DNA of 64,000 nucleotides from Lysobacteraceae bacterium 2PB (GCA_005502915.1 SCMT01000012.1:1-64000); one strand, 5' to 3'; shown: positions 38,376 to 47,563, numbered from the stretch's first letter. Numbers and translations are program-made. The notes: a model not told the origin generated them from the letters alone.

Positions 38376-38834
38376 ATGAACAGGATGCGCATTCTCGAAG
38401 GCATGTCGCTGCTGATGGCCGGGACGCTGCTCTGCGCGGCCTGCATACGCCAGGAAACGCCTGATGAAGCCGCACGGGACGTGTCGGCTGCCGCAGCGGA
38501 AGGGCGCGACGAGATCGCCGATGCAGCACAGGCCGCGAACGAATCCGCCGCCGATTCCGCCCAGGACATCCGCAACGCGGACGACACCTCCGAGCGCCGC
38601 GAGGCCATGGCCGATGCGCAGGAACGCGCGGGCGCTCGCAGGCATGAAGTGGCCATGGAGAAGGCCGAGGCGGATCGCGACATCAGCAAGCAGAAGTGCG
38701 ACGCCCTGCCCGTCGACCGGCAGGCAGCCTGCAACGAAGCTGCCGAAGCTGCCTACGAAAAGGCCAAGGCCGATGCGCAGCGACTGGAAGATGCCGCCGA
38801 CGAACGGGCGACCGTCACGCGCAAGACGCCGTGA
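38376..38834 (+). CDS. Ala/Asp/Glu-rich lipoprotein
   Basis: 152 residues; GGAG five bases before the ATG. A lipoprotein signal ends LLCAACIRQE. The mature part is a charged, Ala-rich likely coiled coil (AARDVSAAAAEGRDEIADAA to EAAYEKAKADAQRLEDAADE) with one CDALPVDRQAAC pair of cysteines. I recognise no enzyme family. Probably envelope-anchored. It heads a possible two-gene unit with the FAD oxidoreductase 134 bases downstream. Confidence 0.7.
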   Translation: MNRMRILEGMSLLMAGTLLCAACIRQETPDEAARDVSAAAAEGRDEIADAAQAANESAADSAQDIRNADDTSERREAMADAQERAGARRHEVAMEKAEADRDISKQKCDALPVDRQAACNEAAEAAYEKAKADAQRLEDAADERATVTRKTP

Positions 38835-38968
38835 TGCACGGCGATGCGCAGCATTCTCGGGCCATGGAGGGCCCGACGCGGCGCAGCGCTGCATGCGCAC
38901 CCCATGCGTCCCTTCCATGCCTGCACCGCCCCCACGCGAACAGGCAGCCCCGCTGAGCGAGCATCGTC

Positions 38969-40195
38969 ATGGACGTCAAGAGCGGCACGCCCTACTGGAC
39001 GATCAGGCACGGCCTGCGCCAGCACTCCCCTCGGCTTGCGACGGATGCGACGTGCGACATCGCCGTCATCGGCGCCGGCATCACGGGTGCCCTCGTCGCG
39101 GATGAACTCGCACGCCGGGGACATGGCGTCATCGTCCTCGATGCCTGCGAAACAGGCTGGGGCAGCACGGCGGCGAGCACGGCGCTCATCCAGGGCGAAC
39201 TCGACACCGAACTGATCGACCTGGCGAAGATGCACGGCCACGCAGCCGCACTGCTCGCCAGTCGCGCCTGCACGGAGGCCGTGGAGGCCATCGCCGGGCG
39301 GTTTCCGGCAGCGCCCGGCAGCCCGGCGGCGACGAGTCTCTACTACGGCTCCCGGGGCCGCGAATGCGAGATGCTTCGCCACGAGTACGAATTCCGCCGC
39401 TGGATGGGGCTGCATGTCGAATGGCTGGAGAAGGAAGACCTGGAGGGACGCTACGGTCTGCGCGCGCGCTGCGCGATCCTGAGCCGGCCGGCGGCGCTCA
39501 TCGACCCCTATCTCGCGACGCTCGATCTGCTCGATGCCGCCTGTCGCTCAGGTGCGCGGGTGCATGCGCGCACGCGGGTGGCCAGCCTGCGCATCGGCGC
39601 CCGCGAGGTGTGCCTGCGGACCGTGAATGCGCGCACGGTCAGGGCGAAGCAGGTGGTGGTCGCCACCGGCTATGCAGCGCAGTTGCTGTTGCCCGCACCG
39701 ATCGCCTGCAATCGCAGCACCTATGCCCTGGTCACCAATCCGATCGACGACGACGCAAGCGCCCGCGTCCTGGAGGCGATCCGGCATGTCCTGGTCTGGG
39801 AGACCGCCCGTCCCTACCTGTACATGCGTGCGACTTCGGACGGCCGCCTGATGATCGGTGGCGAAGACGACGAGATCGACATCCCCGCCAAGCGCGACGC
39901 CCGCGTGTCGACCAAGGCGCGGCGCCTGCTGCGCAACGTGCATCGACGCTTTCCCGACCTGCGCATCGACGCCGCCTTCTGCTGGGCGGGCACGTTCGCG
40001 GAGACTGCGGACGGCCTGCCGTATTTCGGCCCCCACGCGCTGACCGGCGACCGGATCCACTACGCCATGGCCTACGGCGGCAACGGCATCACCTTCGCCT
40101 GGATCGGCGCGCGGCTCATCGCGGACCGGATCGAGGGCCGCGAGCACGCGCTCGCCCCGTTGTTCGGCTTCGCGCGCATGCAGCAGCGCCGATGA
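38969..40195 (+). CDS. FAD-dependent oxidoreductase (D-amino-acid oxidase family)
   Basis: 408 residues. A Rossmann FAD site IAVIGAGITGALVADEL lies at about 31-47, followed by STAASTALIQGELDTEL; VVVATGYAAQ and a C-terminal AMAYGGNGITFAWIGARLIAD complete the DAO/glycine-oxidase fold. It would oxidise an amine or amino acid with O2 or another acceptor; the substrate is unknown. It probably shares a transcript with the preceding lipoprotein gene. Confidence 0.85.
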   Translation: MDVKSGTPYWTIRHGLRQHSPRLATDATCDIAVIGAGITGALVADELARRGHGVIVLDACETGWGSTAASTALIQGELDTELIDLAKMHGHAAALLASRACTEAVEAIAGRFPAAPGSPAATSLYYGSRGRECEMLRHEYEFRRWMGLHVEWLEKEDLEGRYGLRARCAILSRPAALIDPYLATLDLLDAACRSGARVHARTRVASLRIGAREVCLRTVNARTVRAKQVVVATGYAAQLLLPAPIACNRSTYALVTNPIDDDASARVLEAIRHVLVWETARPYLYMRATSDGRLMIGGEDDEIDIPAKRDARVSTKARRLLRNVHRRFPDLRIDAAFCWAGTFAETADGLPYFGPHALTGDRIHYAMAYGGNGITFAWIGARLIADRIEGREHALAPLFGFARMQQRR

Positions 40196-40205
40196 TGCCC
40201 ACCCC

Positions 40206-40219
40206 TGCAATTTTTTCAC
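40206..40219. promoter_or_regulatory. A/T-tract element upstream of the YeaQ-type gene
   Basis: TGCAATTTTTTCAC, 65 bases upstream of the sigma-54-like site at 40284. Best example, with 30444, of the shared TGCA-T-run motif. Confidence 0.4.
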
Positions 40220-40283
40220 ATCACGCTTCGCCGTGGCGGCTCCACAGCGATCGGCCAGGCCGCCGTTCCGCAGCGCAGGCAGC

Positions 40284-40298
40284 GGCATGCATCTTGCT
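40284..40298 (+). promoter_or_regulatory. Sigma-54-like promoter (one mismatch) for the YeaQ-type gene
   Basis: CGGCATG-CATC-TTGC differs from the consensus at the first base only. It lies 70 bases before the ATG at 40368. Confidence 0.6.
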
Positions 40299-40367
40299 GC
40301 CTCATGCGTTGCCGGCACACGAACGCAACGCGCGCCGGACCTTCCCCCTTTTCCATGGAGAATCATC

Positions 40368-40634
40368 ATGGGCATCATCATGTGGCTCATCGTCGGTGGC
40401 GTCGTCGGTTGGCTGGCGAGCATCATCATGCGACGGGATGCGCAGCAGGGCATCTTCCTCAACATCATCGTCGGCATCGTCGGCGCCGTGCTCGCGGGCT
40501 GGCTGATCGCTCCGCTGCTCGGCACCGCCACCATCAACGAAGGCCTGAGCGTCGCCAGCTTCCTCGTCTCGCTCGTCGGCGCCGTGATCCTGCTGGCGAT
40601 CGTCAACCTGTTCACGCGCGGCCGCGCCCGGTAA
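40368..40634 (+). CDS. GlsB/YeaQ/YmgE-family stress membrane protein
   Basis: 88 residues; GGAG seven bases before the ATG. Three glycine-rich transmembrane helices with the family pattern IIMWLIVGGVVGWLASIIMR, IFLNIIVGIVGAVLAGWLIA and LVSLVGAVILLAIVNLF. These small inner-membrane proteins are induced by stress in many bacteria; their molecular role is unknown. Confidence 0.92.
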   Translation: MGIIMWLIVGGVVGWLASIIMRRDAQQGIFLNIIVGIVGAVLAGWLIAPLLGTATINEGLSVASFLVSLVGAVILLAIVNLFTRGRAR

Positions 40635-40752
40635 CCCATCGCCCTGCGTTCGACAGCGCAACCGCAGCGAAGCCGTGCCTGTCCGGGAGATCCACGCCTC
40701 GTCTCCCCGACAGGCACGGCTTCAATGCCTCCTTCACCCACCCGGTGCGAGG

Positions 40753-41268
40753 TCAACGTCGCCACAGGCGCGGGCTGAAGCGGAAGAGCCCATGATCGAT
40801 GGCGACCGGCCCGCGGCCACTGGATGCGTCGCCCAGCCGCTCAGGATTCAGAAGCACGTTGCCCGTCCTCAGCGCATGGACCGACGGGACCCACAGCAGG
40901 TCGCTCTCGCCCGAACGCAGCCAGGCATCGCCGATGGCGCGGGTCGCTGCCTGGTCGCGCTTCCAGTCGGGCGGCAGTGCGTCGGGATCGACGATGCGCA
41001 GCGTCGCCCCCTCGGGAAGATCCAGCGACAGCAGGCGGTGAGGCCGGGGGTTCTCCTTCCGGTGCGCCAGCGCTTCGAGCGCGGCCAGCGTCTCGCAGGT
41101 CGAGGTGTAGAGCACATCGCGGCCCTGCGTGTGCCAGCGCGCGGCGCGCGGCCGGTGCGCGGCCTTGCGCCAGTCGGGCTCCGGCGAAACGCGCCAGAGC
41201 CGACCGACCCAGTGTCCGTAATGGATGCGTTCGAGGGGTTGGTCGCACGGAAACGGGCCGTCGTGCAT
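40753..41268 (-). CDS. RES-domain protein with intact catalytic residues
   Basis: 171 residues from the ATG at 41268. The RES fold shows LWRVSPEPDW, then the canonical ARWHTQGRDVLYTS with Arg and Tyr, the Glu of ALEALAH, VPSV and the Asn of GNVLLNP. Known RES toxins degrade NAD+ and are paired with an Xre-type antitoxin. No Xre gene flanks this one, so it is an orphan or has another role. No sigma-54 site was found upstream (41269-41462). Confidence 0.82.
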   Translation of the reverse strand: MHDGPFPCDQPLERIHYGHWVGRLWRVSPEPDWRKAAHRPRAARWHTQGRDVLYTSTCETLAALEALAHRKENPRPHRLLSLDLPEGATLRIVDPDALPPDWKRDQAATRAIGDAWLRSGESDLLWVPSVHALRTGNVLLNPERLGDASSGRGPVAIDHGLFRFSPRLWRR

Positions 41269-41655
41269 GGTCGTCTGGCTCCTGGTCGAGGCGCATGCGC
41301 CGGTTCGCCAGGTCGGAAGCAAGAATCGGTCCCGCCGAGGAGGTCGATGATGCGAGACACCTCCGTTCGACGCCATGCCCGTCGCTGCGCATGCACATCG
41401 CACGATGCGCATCGCGATCGTGCAACGCGCATGGCGACATCTTGTCCACCGATGAACGCGACATGAGCAAAACCCTTGCATTCATGAAGTTTTCCGACGG
41501 ATATAACGAAAACGGAATCGCGGACGGACAACAATCGCGTTCGTTTTCACTTGTCGTGCGCCCATGACCCGCGTGCAGCGGCCACTGACCCGGGCAGCCC
41601 GCGCATGACGCGTCGCCACCCCGTGCACGATCTGCGCTCAACAAGGAGCTGACGC
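41269..41655. other. Intergenic region before the sigma-54 activator gene
   Basis: No convincing gene. A 34-codon frame at 41463-41567 (MSKTLAFMKFSDGYNENGIA) lacks a good ribosome binding site. The stretch contains several GCGCATGC and CGATCG motifs and a locally A/T-rich segment (41476-41550), so it probably holds the promoters of the divergent RES and regulator genes. I see no clear -24/-12 element. Confidence 0.4.
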
Positions 41656-42987
41656 ATGTCGAACCCGAACGCATCGGTCCTCATCCTCGACGATGACCGC
41701 GAATTCGCCCAGGCCGCCGCCGACCTGGTGTCGCTGCGCGGCATGCGGCCGCTGCTCGCGCATACCATCGCCGAATCCCGACGCATCGCCGAAACCCGCG
41801 ACATCGACCTGATGCTGGTCGACCTGTCGCTACCGGACGGCACCGCCTTTGATTTCCTCGATGGCATCGATGTGACCCAGCATGGACAGATCGCGCTCGT
41901 CACCGGCTCGCCGAGCGTCGAATCCGCTGCCCGCGCCGTGGCCCGGCCGTTCATCGACTATCTGATCAAGCCGCTGATCCCGCAGCGGCTCGAAGCCCTC
42001 TTCGATCGCGCCAGGCAGCGCGCGGCGGCGCGCTTCGACAGGCAGTCGAGCGACTGCGGCCTCATCGGCGCCTCGCCGGAGATGCGCACCGTGATCGATG
42101 CCATCGGCAACGTCGCGCGCACCGACGCCTCCGTGCTCGTCGCCGGGGAAAGCGGCACCGGCAAGGAAGTCGTGGCGTGCTCGATCCACAAGCGCAGCGG
42201 CCGCCCCGGCAAGTTCGTCGCCGTCAACTGCGGCGCGATCGCGCCGGAACTGCTCGCCAGCCAGCTGTTCGGCCACGAGCGCGGCAGCTTCACGGGCGCC
42301 AGCAACCGGCACATCGGCTTCGTCGAGCAGGCCGACAAGGGCACGCTGTTCCTCGACGAGATCACCGAGATGCCGCTGCCGCTGCAGGTCTACCTGCTGC
42401 GCGTCCTGGAAACCGGACGCTTCGTCCGCGTCGGCGGCCTGGGCGAGATCGAGGCCGATGTGCGCATCGTGGCCGCCACCAACCGCAATCCCTTCGCGGC
42501 CGTGCAGAACGGGCACCTCCGCGAGGATCTCTACTACCGTCTCGCCGACGTGCAGCTCGACATTCCGCCGCTGCGCCAGCGCGGGAAGGACATCGTCCTG
42601 CTCGCCGAGCACTTCCTCGACAAGCTCAACGAGCGCTACAGCCAGCGCAAGCGGCTGGCGCCCGGCGTCGAGCGCCTGCTGATGGGCCATGCCTGGCCCG
42701 GCAACGTCCGCGAGCTGCGCAGCGCCGTGCAGCGCGCCTACCTGCTCACCGACGGCGACCTGATCCACGTCAAGCCGACGGTCGTCCCGCCGGCGGTGCT
42801 CGGCGAGACGGACACCTCGGTCGTTTTCTCCGTGGGCATGTCGTATGCCGACATCGAAACGAAGGTGCTGCTCAAGACGCTCGCCTTCCACAACAACGAC
42901 AAGTCCGCGACCGCACGCACGCTGGGCGTCAGCGTGAGGACGATCCACAACCAGCTCGCCCGGTTGCGCGACGCCGCACATGTCTGA
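41656..42987 (+). CDS. Sigma-54-dependent response regulator (NtrC family)
   Basis: 443 residues, AAGGAG before the ATG. A receiver domain (6-120) has DDD12-14, phospho-acceptor Asp56 (LVDLSLPDG) and Lys105. The AAA+ domain (135-375) has Walker A GESGTGKE at 164-171, the sigma-54 contact loop as GSFTGA at 210-215 and Walker B LFLDEI. A Fis-type helix-turn-helix (NDKSATARTLGVSVRTIHNQ) is at the C-terminus. It would open sigma-54 promoters when phosphorylated. The gene sits in the middle of about twelve sigma-54-like promoters. It overlaps the next ORF by 8 bases, in operon with the hybrid kinase. Confidence 0.95.
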   Translation: MSNPNASVLILDDDREFAQAAADLVSLRGMRPLLAHTIAESRRIAETRDIDLMLVDLSLPDGTAFDFLDGIDVTQHGQIALVTGSPSVESAARAVARPFIDYLIKPLIPQRLEALFDRARQRAAARFDRQSSDCGLIGASPEMRTVIDAIGNVARTDASVLVAGESGTGKEVVACSIHKRSGRPGKFVAVNCGAIAPELLASQLFGHERGSFTGASNRHIGFVEQADKGTLFLDEITEMPLPLQVYLLRVLETGRFVRVGGLGEIEADVRIVAATNRNPFAAVQNGHLREDLYYRLADVQLDIPPLRQRGKDIVLLAEHFLDKLNERYSQRKRLAPGVERLLMGHAWPGNVRELRSAVQRAYLLTDGDLIHVKPTVVPPAVLGETDTSVVFSVGMSYADIETKVLLKTLAFHNNDKSATARTLGVSVRTIHNQLARLRDAAHV

Positions 42988-43201
42988 GGAACCTGGCCCG
43001 TCCGCAGGCGCGCAGACGATCGACAGGCAGTGGATCCACGACCTGCGCAATGCCGTCAATGCCGCAGGCCTGTGCGTGCATGCGGCGGAGCAGCTGCTCC
43101 TCGCCGGCAGCGTGACCAGGGCGATCAGCAGCCTCGAAAGCGCGTCCAGAAGCATGAAGCGGATCCGCGACCTGCTGGCGCTGCCGGGCGATGCCGAATA
43201 A
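42980..43201 (+). CDS. 73-residue H-box mini-protein
   Basis: The ATG overlaps the regulator stop by 8 bases and the TAA overlaps the kinase start by 11, so it is translationally coupled on both sides. The sequence RQWIHDLRNAVNAAGLCVHA resembles the phospho-accepting helix of histidine kinases (H-D/E-L-R-N), followed by a second helix ending in RSMKRIRDLL. There is no ATPase domain. It could be a histidine phosphotransfer or dimerisation module between the hybrid kinase and the regulator. That role is inferred from motif and position only. Confidence 0.65.
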   Translation: MSEEPGPSAGAQTIDRQWIHDLRNAVNAAGLCVHAAEQLLLAGSVTRAISSLESASRSMKRIRDLLALPGDAE

Positions 43202-45932
43202 TCCGAACGAGCGCACGCGGCGCCAACGCCTCGTGTCGCTGGGCGCGATCGGACTCGGCCTGGCCGGCATGCTGGCCGCGATGCGGTTCGCGGATGCCGC
43301 ACCACCGCTGCCCCTCATGAGCCTCGTCGTCGCCGCATGCGCCTGGTTCGGCGGCCTGCGTCACGGATATCTCGCGTTCGCCCTGCTGACCGTGGCCGCG
43401 CTGGCATTCGATCCCGCCGAAATTCCGGGCGCGGGCCTGGCCGACTTCGTCGTGTTCGCCGTGCTGTCCCTGGGGCTCATCCACGGCGCCGTCTTCGCGT
43501 ATCGCGCGCGCCGCGCCGAGGATCGGGCGCAGGGCGCCCTGCGCGAAGGCCAGCAGTCCATGCGCGCCACCATCGACGGCATCCCCGCCTTCATCGCCTA
43601 TGTCGATCGCGACCTGCGCTACGTGATGCACAACCGGATGTACGAAGACTGGTTCCCCGGCCTGGAGCTCGATGGCAGCGAGGTGCGGTCGGTCGTCGGC
43701 GAGGCGGCCTTCGCCGAGCTGCGTCCGCTGCTGCTGCGCGCCCTCGCCGGCGAAGCCGTGAACGGCGTCCTCATCATGCAGCGCGACGGCATCCGCCACC
43801 AGTTCGATGCGCATTACCGTCCGCACCGCGGGGGCAACGGCGAGGTCCTCGGCATCGCCGTGATGATCCACGACGTCACGAAACGGCAGCACTCGAACGA
43901 TGTCATGCGCGCGAGCGAGGCCAGGCTGCGCAGTCTGGCCATGGCGAGCGCGGCGATCGTCTGGATTTCGGATCATGCAGGGATGCTCATCGATGCGCAG
44001 GGATGGCAGGAATACACCGGGCAAGACCCGGCCGAGTACCTCGGGCAGGGCTGGCTCGCAGCGGTGCATGCGGAGGATCGGCAGCGCCTCGATCGCGACT
44101 GGCGCGAGGCCTGCGCCATCGGCGAGCCCATGAGCGCCACCTACCGACTGCGGACCTCGGGCGGCCGCTACCGCATGGTGCTCGGGCAGGGCATCCCGAT
44201 CCGCGACGACGCCGGACGCATCACGGAATGGATCGGCACGGTCCGCGACATCGACGACCAGTACAGGCTCGAGCGCGACCTGCGCGAACGCGAGCGCGAG
44301 CGCGATGCGCTGCTGGAGAACGTGCCGCACATGGTCTGGATCGCGGATGCCGATGGCGACATCGTCTTCAGCAACCGTCGCTGGTACGACTACACCGGCC
44401 TGCGGCCGCAGGACCACTGGAAGCGCGCCACGCATCCCGACGACATCGAGCGGGCCGAGAACCTCTGGCGACGGTCGCTGTCCTCCGGCGAGCCGCTGGT
44501 CGTCGAGAAGCGTTTCCGGCGCGCATCCGACGGCGAATACCGCTGGCACCTGGTGCAGGGCGTACCGATCCGCAATGCGGACGGCAGGATCGATCGCTGG
44601 TACGGCAGCAGCGTGGACATCGAGGACCAGAAGCGGGCGATCACGACGCTCGCGGACGCCAACCAGCGCATCAGCCACTTCCTGTCCGTGCTCAGCCACG
44701 AGCTGCGCAATCCGATCTCGGGCATCGTCAGCGCGAGCGAGCTGCTCGCCCATCGCATCGACGACCTGCAGGCACGGACGCGGGCACTGGACATGATGGC
44801 GCGCCAGAGCCGGCAGCTGCAGCGGACCATCGACGACCTGCTCGACATCTCGCGCGTGACCGAAGGCAGGATCGAGCTGCGCGTGGCCTGCTGCGACATC
44901 GTGCGCATCGTCCGCGATCTGGTCATCGACCTCGAACCGGAAGCGACGCGCGCCGGCGTCGCCCTGGAGGTGGCGGAGTCGATCGAAGGGGAGACGCCCT
45001 GGATCGACGCGGACGACATCCGGCTGCGTCAGATCTTCACCAACCTCATCACCAATGCGATCAAGGCGAGCGAACCGGGTCACCGTGTCCGGGTCGACAT
45101 CGTGTCGCCTTCCTCGCCCGGACGGTGCAGGATCTCGGTCACGGACGAAGGCATCGGCCTGTCCAGCGACATCCGCGACACGCTTTTCGAACCCTATGTG
45201 CAGGCCGAAGGCTGGCGACGCCAGGGACGCGGGCTCGGCCTCGCGATCGCGCGCCAGCTGGCCGAACTGCATGGCGGCACGCTGGGCACCGAAGCACCGG
45301 ACAACGGCATCGGCGCACGCTTCGTGCTGGAGCTGCCTCTTGACGAACGTCCCGGGTCTGCCGTCTCGCGCACATCCGGCGAAAAGCAGGATGCGACTAC
45401 GGCCGTGTCGACCGATCTGCACGACGAACGTCACGACGCCCCGCATCCGCCTGCTCGGGGCTCGCCCGACGCGGCGCCACCGGATCGCGACATGCCAGAC
45501 ACAGGTCTCCCTGACGTCGACCTCCCCGCTCCGGGCCCGCCCAGGCCAGGCTTGCCCGGACGCAGGCTGCGCATCCTGATCGTCGAGGACGAACTGGACA
45601 ATGCGCATGCCCTTCAGACCCTGCTGGAAGTGCACGGCCACAGCGTCGCTGTCGTCAACGACGCAGAGATGGCCATGGCGAAATGGGGGTCAGGCCCGCA
45701 CGACATCGTGCTCTGCGATATTGCCCTGCCGGGCCCGCTCGACGGTCACGATGTCGCCCGGGCGCTGCGGATACAGACACCGCGCCCCTACCTCATCGCC
45801 TACACCGGCTACGGCCAGCCGCGCGATCTGGCCCGCAGCCGCGAAGCCGGATTCGACGAACACATCGTGAAACCCGCGACGCTGCGGCAGATCCTCTCCG
45901 CACTGCAGCGTGGCGGAGAGGCGCGCGGCTGA
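43191..45932 (+). CDS. Hybrid sensor histidine kinase with PAS domains and C-terminal receiver
   Basis: 913 residues. N-terminal transmembrane helices (about 15-105), then three PAS domains (about 122-235, 245-355, 372-480), a HisKA helix with His503 in LSVLSHELRNPISG, an ATPase domain (NLITNAIKAS; GRGLGLAIARQLAELHGGTL), a Pro/Asp-rich linker (about 725-785) and a C-terminal receiver (LRILIVEDELDNAHALQTLL; IVLCDIALPG). As a hybrid kinase it needs a phosphotransfer step to reach the regulator; the 73-residue H-box protein encoded between them is a candidate. The signal sensed is unknown. Confidence 0.93.
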   Translation: MPNNPNERTRRQRLVSLGAIGLGLAGMLAAMRFADAAPPLPLMSLVVAACAWFGGLRHGYLAFALLTVAALAFDPAEIPGAGLADFVVFAVLSLGLIHGAVFAYRARRAEDRAQGALREGQQSMRATIDGIPAFIAYVDRDLRYVMHNRMYEDWFPGLELDGSEVRSVVGEAAFAELRPLLLRALAGEAVNGVLIMQRDGIRHQFDAHYRPHRGGNGEVLGIAVMIHDVTKRQHSNDVMRASEARLRSLAMASAAIVWISDHAGMLIDAQGWQEYTGQDPAEYLGQGWLAAVHAEDRQRLDRDWREACAIGEPMSATYRLRTSGGRYRMVLGQGIPIRDDAGRITEWIGTVRDIDDQYRLERDLRERERERDALLENVPHMVWIADADGDIVFSNRRWYDYTGLRPQDHWKRATHPDDIERAENLWRRSLSSGEPLVVEKRFRRASDGEYRWHLVQGVPIRNADGRIDRWYGSSVDIEDQKRAITTLADANQRISHFLSVLSHELRNPISGIVSASELLAHRIDDLQARTRALDMMARQSRQLQRTIDDLLDISRVTEGRIELRVACCDIVRIVRDLVIDLEPEATRAGVALEVAESIEGETPWIDADDIRLRQIFTNLITNAIKASEPGHRVRVDIVSPSSPGRCRISVTDEGIGLSSDIRDTLFEPYVQAEGWRRQGRGLGLAIARQLAELHGGTLGTEAPDNGIGARFVLELPLDERPGSAVSRTSGEKQDATTAVSTDLHDERHDAPHPPARGSPDAAPPDRDMPDTGLPDVDLPAPGPPRPGLPGRRLRILIVEDELDNAHALQTLLEVHGHSVAVVNDAEMAMAKWGSGPHDIVLCDIALPGPLDGHDVARALRIQTPRPYLIAYTGYGQPRDLARSREAGFDEHIVKPATLRQILSALQRGGEARG

Positions 45933-45941
45933 GGGGCCGCA

Positions 45942-46823
45942 TCAGGTACCGATATGCCCGCCACCGTTCACATGGATGGTCTGCCCGGTGATGTAGGTGC
46001 CGTCGTCGGACGCCAGGAAGACATAGGCCGGCGCGACTTCGGAGGGTTGCCCCGCACGTTTCATGAGCGTCTTCTCGCCGAAGCGCGCGACTTCATCGGC
46101 CTCGAAGCTGGCCGGGATCAATGGCGTCCAGATCGGCCCGGGCGCGACCGCGTTGACGCGGATGCCGCGCTCCGCGACCGCCTGCGCGAGCGAGAAGGTG
46201 AAGGTCTGCACCGCACCTTTCGTCGCGGAATAATCGAGCAGCGTCTTGTGGCCGCGTGCGGCGGTCACCGAAGTCGTGTTGATGATCGAAGCGCCCTCCG
46301 CCATGTGCGGCAGCGCGAGGCTGGTGACGTGCAGGTAGGAAAACACGTTGGTACGGAACGTCCGCTCGATGCTTTCGGGCTCTAGGTCTTCCGGGGCATC
46401 CACTGGATGCTGTTCGCCTGCATTGTTCACCAGGATGTCGATCCGCCCGAAGGTCGAGACGGCCAGATCGACGAATTCACCCGCAACGTCGGGATCGCCG
46501 AGATCGCCCGCGAACAGCGCGCAGCGAACCCCTTCCTTTTCGACGAGCGTCCGCGTCTCCTCCGCATCGGCGGTTTCCTCGAGGTAGCCGACGACCACAT
46601 CGGCGCCTTCGCGCGCGAAGTGGAGCGCGATCGCACGGCCAATGCCGCTGTCGCCGCCGGTCACGACCGCGACGCGTCCTTCGAGCTTGCCGGAACCGCG
46701 GTAATCGTCGCGGATCGACTCCGGCTGCGGATGCATCCGCGACTGTTTCCCGGGCTGGTGTTCCTGCGTCTGCGGGGGCTGTCCTGCATCGTCCTGCTTC
46801 CGGTGCTCAGCATGATCGTTCAT
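45942..46823 (-). CDS. SDR oxidoreductase, YghA-like
   Basis: 293 residues. A classical short-chain dehydrogenase: TGGDSGIGRAIA for NAD(P), NNAG, catalytic Ser and YSATK, with the N-terminal extension (SRMHPQPESIRDDYRGSGKL) typical of the YghA/general stress protein 39 group. The start overlaps the hemerythrin stop by four bases, so it is the second gene of that operon. The substrate is unknown. Confidence 0.9.
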   Translation of the reverse strand: MNDHAEHRKQDDAGQPPQTQEHQPGKQSRMHPQPESIRDDYRGSGKLEGRVAVVTGGDSGIGRAIALHFAREGADVVVGYLEETADAEETRTLVEKEGVRCALFAGDLGDPDVAGEFVDLAVSTFGRIDILVNNAGEQHPVDAPEDLEPESIERTFRTNVFSYLHVTSLALPHMAEGASIINTTSVTAARGHKTLLDYSATKGAVQTFTFSLAQAVAERGIRVNAVAPGPIWTPLIPASFEADEVARFGEKTLMKRAGQPSEVAPAYVFLASDDGTYITGQTIHVNGGGHIGT

Positions 46824-47347
46824 CTGCGATGTCCTCCATCTGTGGGTCGGGGTGGTTCCTGGGCTTGATGCACCTGCATCAGGACCGACCTGCGCTGGCG
46901 CAGGCGACGACCGAGCGCGTCGAGGTCGATGTCCGTCGACTCGATCATCGGCATCATCTCGCCCTCTTCTTCGAGAACGTGGTGCCTGACATATCCGCCG
47001 AGCACCTTCACCTTCGCGCGGAAGAAGGGGTCCTCCTCGCCGAGCACGGACAGGTCGATGATCATCTTCTTGATCGATGCATGCTCGACGGCCGCCTCGT
47101 CGAGCACGGCCTTCGCGTCGCTGCCCAGGGCCGAGCGCACGGCCGGGTAGAACAGCTCTTCCTCGATCCTCGCGTGCACGGCAAGCTCGACCACGATCGT
47201 GCGCAGAATGTCGATCGCGCGACCAGGATCCTCCTCGTCCTCGAAGCGGTCGAACAGGGCCTCGACCTCGCGATGGTCGTTCAGCAGAAGATCGATGGCG
47301 TTCTCGCCGGCATTTTCGATCGTGTATTCGTTGCCGCTGTCGGCCAT
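46820..47347 (-). CDS. Hemerythrin HHE-domain protein
   Basis: 175 residues from the ATG at 47347 (GGGAGG five bases upstream). HHE metal-binding residues appear in LLLNDHREVEALFDRFE, HARIEEELFYPAV, VEHASIKKMI and RHHVLEEEGEMMPMI. It differs from the 26.7-kb hemerythrin in having an acidic N-terminus and a basic C-terminal tail. It is first in an operon with the YghA-like SDR behind a perfect sigma-54 site. Confidence 0.9.
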   Translation of the reverse strand: MADSGNEYTIENAGENAIDLLLNDHREVEALFDRFEDEEDPGRAIDILRTIVVELAVHARIEEELFYPAVRSALGSDAKAVLDEAAVEHASIKKMIIDLSVLGEEDPFFRAKVKVLGGYVRHHVLEEEGEMMPMIESTDIDLDALGRRLRQRRSVLMQVHQAQEPPRPTDGGHRR

Positions 47348-47386
47348 GGTGGCCTCCCGATGTTCTTCATGTATCAATCATCGGGC

Positions 47387-47401
47387 GCAAGAGCCATGCC
47401 A
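47387..47401 (-). promoter_or_regulatory. Perfect sigma-54 promoter for hemerythrin-SDR
   Basis: Minus strand TGGCATG-GCTC-TTGC, 40 bases before the ATG at 47347. The divergent gap 47348-47662 also contains the plus-strand site at 47564 and an A/T tract. Confidence 0.75.
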
Positions 47402-47498
47402 GCAGGCGACAGCCAGCGCTGCAACTGCCTGCGCCCGCGTCGTGGACCGGATCGCGACAGGCAGGTCGTCCCCGACGCGATGCATTTGCAGGCGCCGC

Positions 47499-47513
47499 GC
47501 ACTTTTTTCCTGC
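47499..47513. promoter_or_regulatory. A/T-tract element between divergent sigma-54 promoters
   Basis: GCACTTTTTTCCTGC, 51 bases upstream of the plus-strand promoter and 98 bases upstream of the minus-strand one. Confidence 0.4.
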
Positions 47514-47563
47514 ACGCGAAAGACAGATCGCCGCAGCCCCGTCAGGATCGACGGAGGCGCCCA

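Noticed and set aside
41463-41567. A 34-codon frame upstream of the sigma-54 activator
   Set aside because: Weak start context and no recognisable feature; noted only in the gap description.
43125-45641. An 838-codon minus-strand frame antisense to the hybrid kinase
   Set aside because: Low-complexity shadow of the kinase; no motifs, no ribosome binding site.
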